A stretch of DNA of 64,000 nucleotides from positions 369,393 through 433,392 of the forward strand of contig JAJDYY010000006.1 of the NCBI GenBank assembly GCA_022824965.1, read 5' to 3'. This document shows, piece after piece, positions 54,379-64,000 of the stretch; the stretch's first letter is position 1; every line of letters begins with the position of its first letter. The DNA is from Gammaproteobacteria bacterium (GTDB lineage Bacteria; Pseudomonadota; Gammaproteobacteria; UBA4575). The position numbers and the translations under genes were made by a program. The notes beneath the pieces were generated by a model. It saw nothing but the letters and a program-made list of their open reading frames with translations, did not search any database and had not been told where the DNA came from.

Positions 54379-54464
54379 GGGTCCATTCCTATGTGGTGCG
54401 GTTCGTGGAGTTCACTCGACTCAGGGGAATTATATAAGTGTTTGTCCGCGAAAAGGGCGGAAAC

Positions 54465-56018
54465 CTACCGCTTGAACACCGCCTTGCCCATGCCCCCGCC
54501 AAAGCGCCCGGCATCGTCCCCGCCGCGTGAAAGCGGGGAGGTGGCTGCGGCGATCGAGCGACCGATATGCATGCCCGCCCAGACCATCATGGCACTCCAC
54601 AACAGCGGCAGGCCCAGGTAGAGGCTGGTGGTGATCATGTTGAGCAGCATGCGCTTGAGGTCGTGCTCGCCGGGGTTGGCGAAGACCTGCAGGAAGACAT
54701 TGACGTCCGGGTACATGGAAAGAATCAGGTTCTGGTCCACCCAAAGGGCCAGGTACCACAGCACGCTCCAGAACTTGACGGTAAAGATGGCAAGCGCGCC
54801 GGTGACCATCATCGACAGCGAGTAACGCGACAGCACCACGACCATCGGCAACAGCGCGTAGATGCCCAGCAGCAAGATGGCCTGCACCATGGGCAGGGCC
54901 TGCAGCACCGTGGTGACGGTCACGGAAAACAGCGCCGAGGCGGTCACGATCCCTCCGGCGGCCAGGCCTCCCTTGAGCCATTGTTCGGTGGTGCCAAGCC
55001 AGCCTCCGTGCCCGGTATTGCGTGCCACCAGGTCGTTGTTCGACCACACCGGCGGTGCATTGGCCAGTACGGCGCGTGCGGCGGTGTCGAGATGCTGCTC
55101 ATGGGCCAGGCCGGGAGCCACCGACACCACCAGGCCGGAAAACCCGGCCGAGGTGAGGTCCGCCTGGGCCACCAGCTTGCGACGCAGCCCGATACCGGCC
55201 TCCTCCCACCACTGCTTGCACCAGGGCCTGCCCCAGCGAGGCGGGGCGCCCGGCAGGTATTCGCTGTCGCGCACCGCATCGAAGGCCCAGCCCGGAACCG
55301 GCAGGGTTGGGCGAAGGGCATTGTAGTAGCCGGCGGTCTCGCGGTAGACGTGCGAGCCCATCCAGTCCGGGTCATCGCCCCCGTAGGTCGCGAGCAAGGC
55401 CCGGATGGCGGGGCTCACCGGGCGCTCGGCCAGGTATCTCGAGCGCGCCGCCACGTAGCACTGGCTGAAGAAATCACTCACCTCGCGGCGCAGCGCAGGG
55501 TCGGCGATGGTGGCCAGGCGCGCCTGCTGCTCGTAGGTGCGAAGATCGCTCGCCGATGGCAGGCCCTCAACCACCGCGTGGTTGAGCCCCGAAGTGACGG
55601 CAAGTACCGCGTACCACCAGACGGGCACCTGCACTAGGCTCGGTGCCCCGGCAAAGCCCGTGCTACCGAAGCTGCTCTGCGGGCTCGCCGGAGTGGCGGT
55701 GAGCGGACTCGGGTCGAGCAGGCTGGGCGGCGGCGTGTAGGCCAGCGTGCTCGCCTCAAGCGGTGCCAGGGCTGCGGGCTGACCGGCCAGTACCACCACC
55801 AGCAGGGCCATGAACAGCTGGATCTCCATGCGCCGCAGGGACAATGCGGGTGCGCTGCCGAACTCACCGCCTTCGGCCGGCTCGCGCCAGTGGTCGATGA
55901 GGATGCCGAGAAAGGGCAGGAACACGATACCGGTGCCGGCCAGCACCTCCCAGAGGATGTTGTAGAAAGTCCAGCCGAACAGGGTGGTGAACAACTCCAG
56001 GTAACTGTCGACACTCAC
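54465..56018 (-). CDS. ICE conjugation protein, TraG N-terminal domain
   Basis: 517 residues from a GTG at 56018 (overlaps the next gene by 4 bp). Inner-membrane mating-pair protein of the TraG_N type found in integrative conjugative elements: N-terminal membrane segments (ETLFTTLFGWTFYNILWEVLAG-like), a long periplasmic region, and C-terminal membrane segments (LLLGIYALLPMVVVLSRYSL). It ends with a Gly/Arg-rich tail. Last gene of the five-gene tail. Confidence 0.85.
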   Translation of the reverse strand: MSVDSYLELFTTLFGWTFYNILWEVLAGTGIVFLPFLGILIDHWREPAEGGEFGSAPALSLRRMEIQLFMALLVVVLAGQPAALAPLEASTLAYTPPPSLLDPSPLTATPASPQSSFGSTGFAGAPSLVQVPVWWYAVLAVTSGLNHAVVEGLPSASDLRTYEQQARLATIADPALRREVSDFFSQCYVAARSRYLAERPVSPAIRALLATYGGDDPDWMGSHVYRETAGYYNALRPTLPVPGWAFDAVRDSEYLPGAPPRWGRPWCKQWWEEAGIGLRRKLVAQADLTSAGFSGLVVSVAPGLAHEQHLDTAARAVLANAPPVWSNNDLVARNTGHGGWLGTTEQWLKGGLAAGGIVTASALFSVTVTTVLQALPMVQAILLLGIYALLPMVVVLSRYSLSMMVTGALAIFTVKFWSVLWYLALWVDQNLILSMYPDVNVFLQVFANPGEHDLKRMLLNMITTSLYLGLPLLWSAMMVWAGMHIGRSIAAATSPLSRGGDDAGRFGGGMGKAVFKR

Positions 56019-56368
56019 GGGCCACCGCCTGACAGGGTTGTGAGGAAATGGCGCAGCAACTGCTGACCGAGGAGCACCTCGATTGCCAACAGCCAGGCGA
56101 TCACACGCCAGTGCCGGCCCTGGCGCAGCTTCAGGGCATGCACATCGATGTGCCCACAGCGATACCGCAAATACAAAAGCAGGGATCCACCGAAGGCGAC
56201 CAGGGCCAGTGCGCTGCACCGGATCACCGACCCCAGCGGCCGCAAGGCATCGAGGTGTTCCTGCACGCTGGACAGGGAGGCGACCTGCACCGACTGCCAG
56301 AGCACGAACCCGGTGAGCCCTGCAAGTACGAGTGCCAACAGGCTCAACCACACGCTTGCCAACCGCAT
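56015..56368 (-). CDS. Small ICE membrane protein
   Basis: 117 residues from ATG 56368. Two or three membrane helices (LSLLALVLAGLTGFVLWQSV, SVIRCSALALVAFGGSLLLYL, VIAWLLAIEVLLGQQLL). No named family. Set between the PFL_4711-type gene and the TraG-type gene, the place usually taken by a small membrane protein in these conjugation modules. Confidence 0.75.
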   Translation of the reverse strand: MRLASVWLSLLALVLAGLTGFVLWQSVQVASLSSVQEHLDALRPLGSVIRCSALALVAFGGSLLLYLRYRCGHIDVHALKLRQGRHWRVIAWLLAIEVLLGQQLLRHFLTTLSGGGP

Positions 56369-56375
56369 GGGCAAC

Positions 56376-57719
56376 TCAGGGCACCCGGCCGCGCACCAGC
56401 GGCCTGGGATCGAGGCTGCGGGATTCCGGGACCTGCAGGGATGCGCGCCTTCGGGCTTGCGCACGTTCAAGCAACACGCCCGCGGTCTCGGAGACGATCT
56501 CGCGGCGCACGCGCGTCTCAAACAGCAGGCTTTCGATCTCGCGGTCGAGTTCCGCGATCGAGGCATCGGCATGTTCGCGGGCCACCTCGGTGGCATAGAC
56601 CTCGGGCACCTGGCGCCCGCTCAGCAAAAGGCGGCGCGCAAGCAGGGCTTTCTCGAGCGTGCGCGCGGTGCTGATCTCGGATACCAGCCGGCCCATGACC
56701 AGCGACTGCTCGGTACCCGGCATCTCCCGGATCGCCTCGATCAGCTGGCGGGTGACGGCCACCCCGGGCGCTGCGACCTGTTCCAGGTTGGCCAGGGTCG
56801 GCCGGCTCGTCCCGCTGACCAGGCGCTGCAGCTCGAGCGTGACCGCGCCTGATTCCTGGTGCAGCTTGGGCAGCAGTCCGGTGCCCGGAATGCTGTCCTT
56901 GCGACAGGTATCGCAGGTGGTGACGATGTTCTCGCCAACGACATCCACGACCCAGCGCTGGGCCTCGGCCGGGGTTGTCCAGACCTCGGGCAGACGCGAG
57001 CCCGGCAAGGGCGGGGCCGCGGTGCTCGCGGTCACCGGGCGGTTCAGGTTGATGTTGTAGCCGGCCTTGACGATGTCCCCGGTAAACTCCAGTACCGGCT
57101 GGGCCGAACCCCCGGCCAGCCCGCCGATCCAGGGCACGCCGTTATCGCCGTTGGCCGCCTCCACGGCCGCCTCGGCACTGACCGCATCGTTGCCGCCGAT
57201 GCCCATCTCGCGCTTCCAGTCGTTGCCCTTGGACAAGACGATAAGATCGGCATAGGGATTCTTGCCCTGGGCGATCTCGGTTTCCATCTGCTGACAGGAC
57301 TTGGTGGCGAGCGACAGGGTTTCCTCGGCCTTGATCAGCGCGTTCTGGAACAGGTCATAGAGTCCCGGGTTGGCACGCTGCAGGATCAGGGCTGGCAGGG
57401 CGGCCAGCGCCGCGGTCGCGGCATTGGTCATCGCGCCCATCATGCGGTCCGCACCCGCGCCGATCTCGTTGAGCGTGTTGGTGATGGCGGCTACCGGGTC
57501 GAACTGCGAACAGCTGTAGCCGAGCCCGAGCTGCGCCGAGCCGCCGAGGGTGACCGAGACCACCGAGGGGTTGGCCGGTCGCGAGATTGGGCGCGCGCCG
57601 CCGATCTCGTAATACCAGAAGCCATCCTCGGTCGGGGCCATGACGGCCGCCAGGTTCATCGGCATGCACAGGATGGCAAGTGCAACACCGGCACCCGGCC
57701 AAATCCCCCAGGGTTTCAT
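56376..57719 (-). CDS. ICE conjugation protein, PFL_4711 family
   Basis: 447 residues from ATG 57719, overlapping the next gene by 4 bp. Signal peptide, then DGFWYYEIGGARPISRPANP, a conserved opening of this ICE family, and SCSQFDPVAAITNTLNEIG. The C-terminal part is coiled-coil-like. Periplasmic or secreted part of the transfer machinery. Intact. Confidence 0.85.
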   Translation of the reverse strand: MKPWGIWPGAGVALAILCMPMNLAAVMAPTEDGFWYYEIGGARPISRPANPSVVSVTLGGSAQLGLGYSCSQFDPVAAITNTLNEIGAGADRMMGAMTNAATAALAALPALILQRANPGLYDLFQNALIKAEETLSLATKSCQQMETEIAQGKNPYADLIVLSKGNDWKREMGIGGNDAVSAEAAVEAANGDNGVPWIGGLAGGSAQPVLEFTGDIVKAGYNINLNRPVTASTAAPPLPGSRLPEVWTTPAEAQRWVVDVVGENIVTTCDTCRKDSIPGTGLLPKLHQESGAVTLELQRLVSGTSRPTLANLEQVAAPGVAVTRQLIEAIREMPGTEQSLVMGRLVSEISTARTLEKALLARRLLLSGRQVPEVYATEVAREHADASIAELDREIESLLFETRVRREIVSETAGVLLERAQARRRASLQVPESRSLDPRPLVRGRVP

Positions 57720-58726
57720 GGCGGGTAGTCCATCCAGTCCACGTTGAACAGGAACCACTGGCCTCGGCGCCGGCAGCACTCGTACGGGCGCCACAGGGTC
57801 CAGGCGTAGTCCCCGCCCTCATCGACGAGCCCGCCGCCCCAGCCCACGGGATCGGCCCGGTCATCGTCTCCGAACACGTCACAGCCGGACTCGGGCTGGG
57901 GTAACAGGCGCTGCCACTGACCGCTGCGGGCATCGCCCTCGATGAGCGCACCGGGCGGCCACATCCGCTGGCCCGAGGCGGACGATCCGGCGAGGGGGAC
58001 ATAGACGTGCGGCTGTGCGGGCCGGGTGACGATATCGCCTGCGCGCTGTGCGATGACGGCCGCGGCCTTGGGTTCGTCGGTTTGCGTGACCCAGCCGGTG
58101 CGCGGAAACACAGGGCCCCAGCTCTGCACCACACCTTCGCCGATCTCGCGAAGTCCCGGGGTAAGGCTCGCGGGGTAAAGCATCTCCGGGGCGGCCATGC
58201 GCCAGGACAGGGCGTCGATGCCGGACTGGAAGTATGGCACCAGGGGGCGGGTCTGGGATCCGCACACGAGTCCGGGCAACGGCAAATGCGCCAACGGGTG
58301 GCCGATTGCATCGGCCTCGCGAAATATCAGGTTCGTATGGGTGCGCATCGAGCCCTCGGTGCGGTTGCCGGCACTTCCGGGAGGCACCGAAAGCAGCGAG
58401 CCCAGCAGTCCACGTGCGACCGTTTGCTGCGCCAAGCCCAGGGTGGCACGGATCTCGCGCCAGGGATTGCCGCCCAGCTCGTTGTAGGCGGCGACCACCA
58501 GGTCCGGGTTGTAGTGTCCGACCTTGAGCGAGGATCGCACCCGACAGCCCCGCCACGTACAGCGAAGCCAGAAGCAGGTACCGATCGGCATCCACTGCAT
58601 GCATGAAGGGGCAGCGGCCGTGGTCCGGGCCAGGATTTTCGAGGTGTTGATCGAACCGCCCAGGACCGGGCCAGACCCGCCTGCGAAAAGAAGCAATGCC
58701 AGGACACAGAACCCCGCCCGGTTCAT
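57716..58726 (-). CDS. ICE conjugation protein, PFL_4710 family (TraU-like)
   Basis: 336 residues. Signal peptide (LALLLFAGGSGPVLGG), then SINTSKILARTTAAAPSCMQWMPIGTCFWLRC with the Cys pattern of TraU-like proteins, and QSGIDALSWRMAAPEMLYP. Ends WFLFNVDWMDYPP. The start overlaps the preceding PFL_4709-type gene by 4 bp. Expected role: outer part of mating-pair stabilisation. Confidence 0.85.
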   Translation of the reverse strand: MNRAGFCVLALLLFAGGSGPVLGGSINTSKILARTTAAAPSCMQWMPIGTCFWLRCTWRGCRVRSSLKVGHYNPDLVVAAYNELGGNPWREIRATLGLAQQTVARGLLGSLLSVPPGSAGNRTEGSMRTHTNLIFREADAIGHPLAHLPLPGLVCGSQTRPLVPYFQSGIDALSWRMAAPEMLYPASLTPGLREIGEGVVQSWGPVFPRTGWVTQTDEPKAAAVIAQRAGDIVTRPAQPHVYVPLAGSSASGQRMWPPGALIEGDARSGQWQRLLPQPESGCDVFGDDDRADPVGWGGGLVDEGGDYAWTLWRPYECCRRRGQWFLFNVDWMDYPP

Positions 58727-59163
58727 GGTCGGTGCCAGTGCCGGTAGTGGGCCAGGGCGGTTTCGAGGTCCGTAAGGCCGTACACGACTGCTTGGCCGTT
58801 GAACACCATAGCCGGGTAGCGGTCGATGCCGTAGTGTGCCGCTCTTGCCAGGCCAACGGCAGCGTGTCGCAGCCGTGCACGGGCTGTCTCATGGATTTTC
58901 TGTAGTCGCTCAAACGCCTGCCTGCGGGCCTGCGCGGGATCGACTGGCAGGTTCTCGGACAACCGCGACTCCAGGCGGTGCAGGCGATCGACTTGGTAGA
59001 TGCGAACCTCAGGCAGGCCGGGCGCTGGATGCCGGAATTCCCGGATCGGGTGTTGTGCATCCGTAAACACCTCGATCAGGTGCAGTGCCTCGGGTGCAGC
59101 CGGGGCAGGCGGCGAGTTTACCACCGCGAGAAGCACGAGGCTGGCCCACCCGATATAATGCAT
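58723..59163 (-). CDS. ICE conjugation protein, PFL_4709 family
   Basis: 146 residues from ATG 59163, chosen because a signal peptide follows directly (MHYIGWASLVLLAVVN then AAPEALHLIEVFTDAQHP). A longer frame to 59268 exists. Thioredoxin-like C-terminal half (HYGIDRYPAMVFNGQAVVYG) as in TrbC-like proteins of ICEs. First gene of the tail; no further transfer genes lie upstream, where the TonB receptor region begins. Confidence 0.85.
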   Translation of the reverse strand: MHYIGWASLVLLAVVNSPPAPAAPEALHLIEVFTDAQHPIREFRHPAPGLPEVRIYQVDRLHRLESRLSENLPVDPAQARRQAFERLQKIHETARARLRHAAVGLARAAHYGIDRYPAMVFNGQAVVYGLTDLETALAHYRHWHRP

Positions 59164-59302
59164 CCCCGGCAGGATCGAGGCTGCCCTTGTCGGCTGTTGC
59201 AGTGCGTTGGCCATGTCGGGGCTATCCTCGCCCAGCCATACCCAGGGTAGAAGGGAAAAGGCGTACAAGGCCTGGCGTGGTTTTTTAATGGGGGCGGGAC
59301 GT

Positions 59303-59308
59303 TATAAT
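59303..59308 (+). promoter_or_regulatory. -10 box of leader peptide/TonB receptor transcript
   Basis: Perfect TATAAT, 26 nt before the leader-peptide ATG. The -35 place is T-rich (TTTTTTA) and weak, so an activator may be needed. Confidence 0.5.
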
Positions 59309-59333
59309 CTGCATCAGAATTACAAAGGAGGAC

Positions 59334-59402
59334 ATGCCCCGATCGGCAAACGACCGGGACGGGATACCCTCCCGATCATGCCAACCCAGTACCCACGAGT
59401 GA
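59334..59402 (+). CDS. 22-residue leader peptide before TonB receptor
   Basis: ATG with a near-perfect ribosome site (AAAGGAGG 4 nt before). It encodes 22 residues (MPRSANDRDGIP... ending in STHE) and stops at 59402, 4 nt before the receptor ATG at 59407. The receptor start has no good Shine-Dalgarno of its own. The arrangement suggests translational coupling or attenuation. No run of a single amino acid is seen. Confidence 0.5.
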   Translation: MPRSANDRDGIPSRSCQPSTHE

Positions 59403-59406
59403 CCTT

Positions 59407-62340
59407 ATGCTGACAACGGATCGAAAGACGCCCCTCATCCTGTTTGCATTTCTTGTCATCCTGACTAGCAGTATCCCGGCAATGACCCTCGCGGACGAAC
59501 CTGCCGAGTCTGCGGATCCCGTCGTTGAGCTCGGGCAGATCGTGGTCACCGGCTCACACATCCAGCGCAAGAACCTGGTCAGCGCAAGCCCCGTCACCTC
59601 GGTGGATGCGGACGAACTGCTGTACCAGGGCACGGTGCGGGTGGAAGACATGGTGCGCACCCTGCCGCAGGTCTATTCCCCCCAGAACACCAGCCAGTCC
59701 AACGGCGCCACAGGAACCGCGACCCTGGATCTGCGCAACCTGGGTACGGAACGCACCCTGGTACTGGTCAACGGTCGGCGCCTGCCGGCCGGCTCATCGC
59801 TGCAGGGCGGCATCGGGGCCGACGTCAACCAGATCCCGAGCGCGCTCGTGCAAAGCATCGAGGTGCTGACCGGTGGTGCCTCGGTGACCTACGGCTCCGA
59901 TGCGGTGGCAGGCGTCGTCAACTTCCTCATGAAGAAGGACTTCGAGGGCGTGCAGCTCGACTACCAGTTCAGCCAGTACTCGCATCACAATGATTCGCGC
60001 AAATGGCAGCGCATCGTAGGAGAAGCTGGCTACCCGTTCGCCGATGGCACCGAGACGGACGGCGACACCTCCAGCGCATCCCTGGTCGTCGGCACCAACT
60101 TCGACGACGGACGGGGCAACGCGACGGCCTATGCCACCTGGCGTGACGTCGAGGCGGTGTGGCAGCGCGACCGCGACTACGCTTCCTGCGGCCTGAGCGA
60201 CGATGCACAAAGCTGTCTGGGCTCATCGACCATCCCGCAGGGTCGCTTCACGAATTTCGCACATCCGGCCTACCCTGACCCCGTCGACTTCATCGTACAG
60301 GGCCATGAATTCGTACCCCGCCAGGGCGAGACCTACAACTTTGGTCCCCTGAACTACTACCAGCGCCCGGACGAGCAGTACACCTTCGGCGCCTTCGCCC
60401 ACTACGACCTCAGCGAGCAGACGCAGGTGTACACGGAGCTGATGTACATGGACAACCGCACGGTGGCACAGATCGCCCCGTCGGGCGCATTCTTTGTCAC
60501 GGAAACCCTGCATTGCGGCAACCCGCTGATGTCCGAACAGCAGTTCCAGGCCGCCTGCGGGGCGATCGGCAGGACCCGCGACGATGTGCTCGACCCGTTC
60601 TGGATCGGCCGTCGCAATGTTGAAGGCGGCAACCGCCAGCACGACCTGCAACACACCTCGGTCCGCGGGGTGCTCGGTATGCAAGGCGAGCTCAGCGAGT
60701 ACTGGAGCTACGACACCTCACTGCTGTACGCCGAGGTGCGCACGGACAACACCTACCTGAACGACCTCGGCACGACCAAGATCAAGCGTGCCCTGGATGC
60801 GGTGCGTAACCCGGCCAGCGGCGAGATCGTCTGCCGTTCCGTGCTCGACGGCACGGATCCCGCTTGTGTGCCCTGGAATATCTTCCAAGAGGGCGGAGTC
60901 ACCCAGGAAGCGCTTGACTACATCGTCTTGCCGCTGACCGCGCGCGGCAGCACGGACCTGCTGTCCGCAAGCGGCATCCTGTTCGGCGACCTGGAAGAAT
61001 ACGGGCTGCGATTGCCCGCGGCTGAGACCGCCATTGCCGTCGCACTCGGCGCCGAGTTCCGCGACGAGAACCTCGATTTCAGGCCCGATGAAGCCTTTCG
61101 CAGCGGCGAGGGCGCAGGCCAGGGGGGAGCGACCCGTCCGGTCTCTGGAGGCAGCAGCGTTGCCGAACTGTTCCTGGAAACCAATATTCCGCTGGTCGAA
61201 GCGCATCCGTTTGCCGAGGAGTGGATTCTCGATCTCGGGCTGCGTTTCTCCGATTATGAATACGGCGGGAGCGTGGAGAGCTACGGACTTCGCAGCGGCT
61301 GGGCGATCAACCGGAACTTCAAGTTGCGCGGCAGCTTCCAGCGGGCCATTCGCGCCCCGAACGTGCGCGAACTGTTCCAGCCCGAGGGCTTCAACCTGTT
61401 CGACATGAACAGTGATCCCTGCTCCGGAGCGGTTGAAGACGGGGTGACGAGTGCGGGGCGCACGTTCGAGGAGTGCGCGCGCAGCGGAGTGAGCGAGCGG
61501 CAATGGGGCAGCATCCCCGACTCACCGGCCAACCAGTACAACTTCCTGCAGGGCGGCAACACCGACCTGAAGCCGGAATCCTCCGATACCTGGACCATCG
61601 GAATCGTGTTCTCCCCACAGGCCATCGACGGGCTGAGCGTCACGCTCGACTACTACAGCATCGAGGTCGAGAAAGGCATCAGCAGCCTGACGCCGGAGTT
61701 CGTGCTCACCGAGTGCCTGGATGGCGACCTGGTGCTGTGCGAACGGGTCCGCCGGGGCGCGACGGGAGACCTGTGGGTGGGCTCGAACGTCGAAAGTAGC
61801 GGTCATATCGTCTCCAGGCAGGAGAACCTGGCGATCGAGAAGGTGATGGGCTATGACCTGATCGCCGACTACACCCTGGGCCTTGGCACCTGGGGCCATC
61901 TCGACATTCGCAACGTGCTCTCGCTGATCGACAAGTGGGAGCAACAGGAGGTGGCCGGGGCCCCGGTCGAGGACTGTGCCGGCAAGTGGGGATTCGTGTG
62001 CGGATCGCCAACCCCGGATGTACGAAACCAGATGCGCCTGACCTGGACCACGCCCTGGAACCTGACCGCGACCCTGATGTGGCGTCACATCGGCGAGGCG
62101 GATGACCACAACGAGGACGGCGTGGATCTCGAGGACATCGACTACTTCGACCTGTCGGCCCTGTGGCAGGTGAACGACGGCCTCCAGTTGCGCACCGGCA
62201 TCAACAACCTGTTCGACCGGGAACCCCCCATCGCCGGCAACGGTGCAGGACCGGCCAGCGAGGGTAACGGCAACACCTATCCCGGTCTGTACGATGCGCT
62301 GGGGCGGTACGGGTTCCTCGCCGTCAGCCTGTCCTTCTAG
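59407..62340 (+). CDS. TonB-dependent outer-membrane receptor
   Basis: 977 residues. Signal peptide (LILFAFLVILTSSIPAMTLA), then the start of the mature chain with QIVVTGSHI, a TonB-box-like region, the plug domain (VEDMVRTLPQV, LRNLGTERTLVLVNGRRLP, GGASVTYGSDAVAGVVNF) and a beta-barrel ending in YGFLAVSLSF. Resembles the Caulobacter/Xanthomonas-type receptors for carbohydrates and other large nutrients. No FecI/FecR pair nearby; the substrate is unknown. Confidence 0.93.
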   Translation: MLTTDRKTPLILFAFLVILTSSIPAMTLADEPAESADPVVELGQIVVTGSHIQRKNLVSASPVTSVDADELLYQGTVRVEDMVRTLPQVYSPQNTSQSNGATGTATLDLRNLGTERTLVLVNGRRLPAGSSLQGGIGADVNQIPSALVQSIEVLTGGASVTYGSDAVAGVVNFLMKKDFEGVQLDYQFSQYSHHNDSRKWQRIVGEAGYPFADGTETDGDTSSASLVVGTNFDDGRGNATAYATWRDVEAVWQRDRDYASCGLSDDAQSCLGSSTIPQGRFTNFAHPAYPDPVDFIVQGHEFVPRQGETYNFGPLNYYQRPDEQYTFGAFAHYDLSEQTQVYTELMYMDNRTVAQIAPSGAFFVTETLHCGNPLMSEQQFQAACGAIGRTRDDVLDPFWIGRRNVEGGNRQHDLQHTSVRGVLGMQGELSEYWSYDTSLLYAEVRTDNTYLNDLGTTKIKRALDAVRNPASGEIVCRSVLDGTDPACVPWNIFQEGGVTQEALDYIVLPLTARGSTDLLSASGILFGDLEEYGLRLPAAETAIAVALGAEFRDENLDFRPDEAFRSGEGAGQGGATRPVSGGSSVAELFLETNIPLVEAHPFAEEWILDLGLRFSDYEYGGSVESYGLRSGWAINRNFKLRGSFQRAIRAPNVRELFQPEGFNLFDMNSDPCSGAVEDGVTSAGRTFEECARSGVSERQWGSIPDSPANQYNFLQGGNTDLKPESSDTWTIGIVFSPQAIDGLSVTLDYYSIEVEKGISSLTPEFVLTECLDGDLVLCERVRRGATGDLWVGSNVESSGHIVSRQENLAIEKVMGYDLIADYTLGLGTWGHLDIRNVLSLIDKWEQQEVAGAPVEDCAGKWGFVCGSPTPDVRNQMRLTWTTPWNLTATLMWRHIGEADDHNEDGVDLEDIDYFDLSALWQVNDGLQLRTGINNLFDREPPIAGNGAGPASEGNGNTYPGLYDALGRYGFLAVSLSF

Positions 62341-62352
62341 AGCCCTCGCTAC

Positions 62353-62424
62353 ACTTGGCATGCAACACCTGGAACACTTCGGTTTGACAAAGACATGGTG
62401 AATGACGTTGACTGCCATGATTAG
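62353..62424 (+). pseudogene. Possible decayed HigB toxin C-terminus
   Basis: The frame ending at TAG 62424 reads TLRFDKDMVNDVDCHD, which resembles the usual HigB ending (FRFEDGDAYDVDYEDYH type) and lies exactly where higB should, 23 nt before higA. No start or remaining toxin domain is present. The match is short and could be chance. Confidence 0.35.
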
Positions 62425-62447
62425 CATTTGGGGATGAGGTGGTGGTC

Positions 62448-62729
62448 ATGCAGAATCCTCCGCATCCGGGCGGAATTGTAAGACGGCAATGCCTGGAGCC
62501 TCTTGGCTTGTCAGTCACCGAGGCCGCAAAACACATCGGTGTTGCCCGGCAGACCTTGTCGGCACTCGTCAATGGAAAAACGGGTGTCTCCACCGAGATG
62601 GCCATTCGTTTGTCCAAGGTGTTTGGCTCAACCCCTGAAACCTGGCTAGGCATGCAGACGGCTTATGATCTGTGGCAAGCCCGTGAGTACGCCGACAAGA
62701 TTCACGTTGATCGATTCGAGGCCGCCTGA
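62448..62729 (+). CDS. higA: HigA-family antitoxin, apparently without toxin
   Basis: 93 residues from ATG 62448 (GAGGTGG upstream). Starts MQNPPHPGGIVRRQCLEPLGLS, the HigA hallmark, then an HTH_3 domain (TEAAKHIGVARQTLSALVNGKTGVS) and the family region RLSKVFGSTPETWLGMQ. No intact HigB-type toxin upstream or downstream; a possible remnant lies directly before it. May now act as a free-standing repressor. Confidence 0.88.
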   Translation: MQNPPHPGGIVRRQCLEPLGLSVTEAAKHIGVARQTLSALVNGKTGVSTEMAIRLSKVFGSTPETWLGMQTAYDLWQAREYADKIHVDRFEAA

Positions 62730-62780
62730 ATCCTGATTGTTGCAGAATCGATAAAAGCGCCTTTGGCGTTCGATCACGCA

Positions 62781-63983
<1,203 letters not shown>

Positions 63984-64000
63984 CCCTATTTCACCGTACC

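Noticed and set aside
62448..62729. Complete HigBA toxin-antitoxin pair
   Set aside because: No intact toxin frame on either side; only a short remnant is possible.

Overview
The window looks like a chromosomal piece of a high-GC gammaproteobacterium, probably uncultured. The housekeeping genes (aroK-aroB, dgt, dnaG-rpoD followed by a CAT-anticodon tRNA, aceE-aceF, rho next to trxA) have gammaproteobacterial form and order. Its most striking content is a complete-looking post-squalene sterol pathway, which is rare in bacteria. Identities below rest on motifs read from the translated sequence and on family knowledge; no search was run.

Layout. 1-2752 (-): 5' part of a type I polyketide synthase (KS-AT) running off the left edge. 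2914-9573 (+): aroK, aroB, dgt-like HD hydrolase, dnaG, rpoD. 9599-9675: tRNA(CAT). 9631-18708: a 9.1 kb genomic island bounded by a 42-bp direct repeat of the tRNA 3' half. It carries a tyrosine integrase, HTH and replication-type proteins, a strongly structured leader before a second recombinase-like gene, a SmaI-like restriction-modification pair, and a Clp-fold serine protease with two unknown genes. 18774-28028: sterol locus, with a C-24 sterol methyltransferase (+) facing a five-gene operon (-) of sdmB, sdmA, sterol C-14 reductase, CYP51 and one 1146-residue gene that fuses squalene epoxidase to oxidosqualene cyclase. 28301-39256: a divergent FAD oxidoreductase, an FMN hydroxy-acid oxidase, PhoX-like phosphatase, alanine dehydrogenase, pyruvate dehydrogenase E2 and E1, and a patatin. 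39583-41772: a four-gene JAMM protease / HAD / ubiquitin-like / phosphoribosyltransferase operon. 42040-47753: conserved small protein, rho, trxA, GST, an unknown 539-aa protein and an aspartyl-hydroxylase-like protein. 48168-53469: a Gly-Asp repeat lipoprotein, LuxR-type membrane regulator, DUF1272, an NTF2-like/TetR pair with a doubled operator, and a succinate-semialdehyde-type dehydrogenase. 53470-59163 (-): an outer-membrane barrel plus a five-gene tail of an ICE conjugation module. 59334-63983: a leader peptide and TonB receptor, an orphan HigA-type antitoxin with a decayed toxin remnant, and a lipoprotein gene preceded by 22 AGGC tetranucleotides that can act as a phase switch.

How the genes fit together. 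The sterol genes cover squalene epoxidation, cyclisation to a lanosterol-type product, C-14 demethylation, delta-14 reduction, C-4 demethylation and side-chain C-24 methylation. Their start/stop overlaps imply one co-translated operon. The two surface lipoproteins share a fold-like C-terminus and both carry simple repeats, which suggests variable surface antigens or ligand binders. The JAMM/Ubl/HAD/PRTase set has no E1-like enzyme in the window and is the best candidate for an undescribed system outside the sterol locus.
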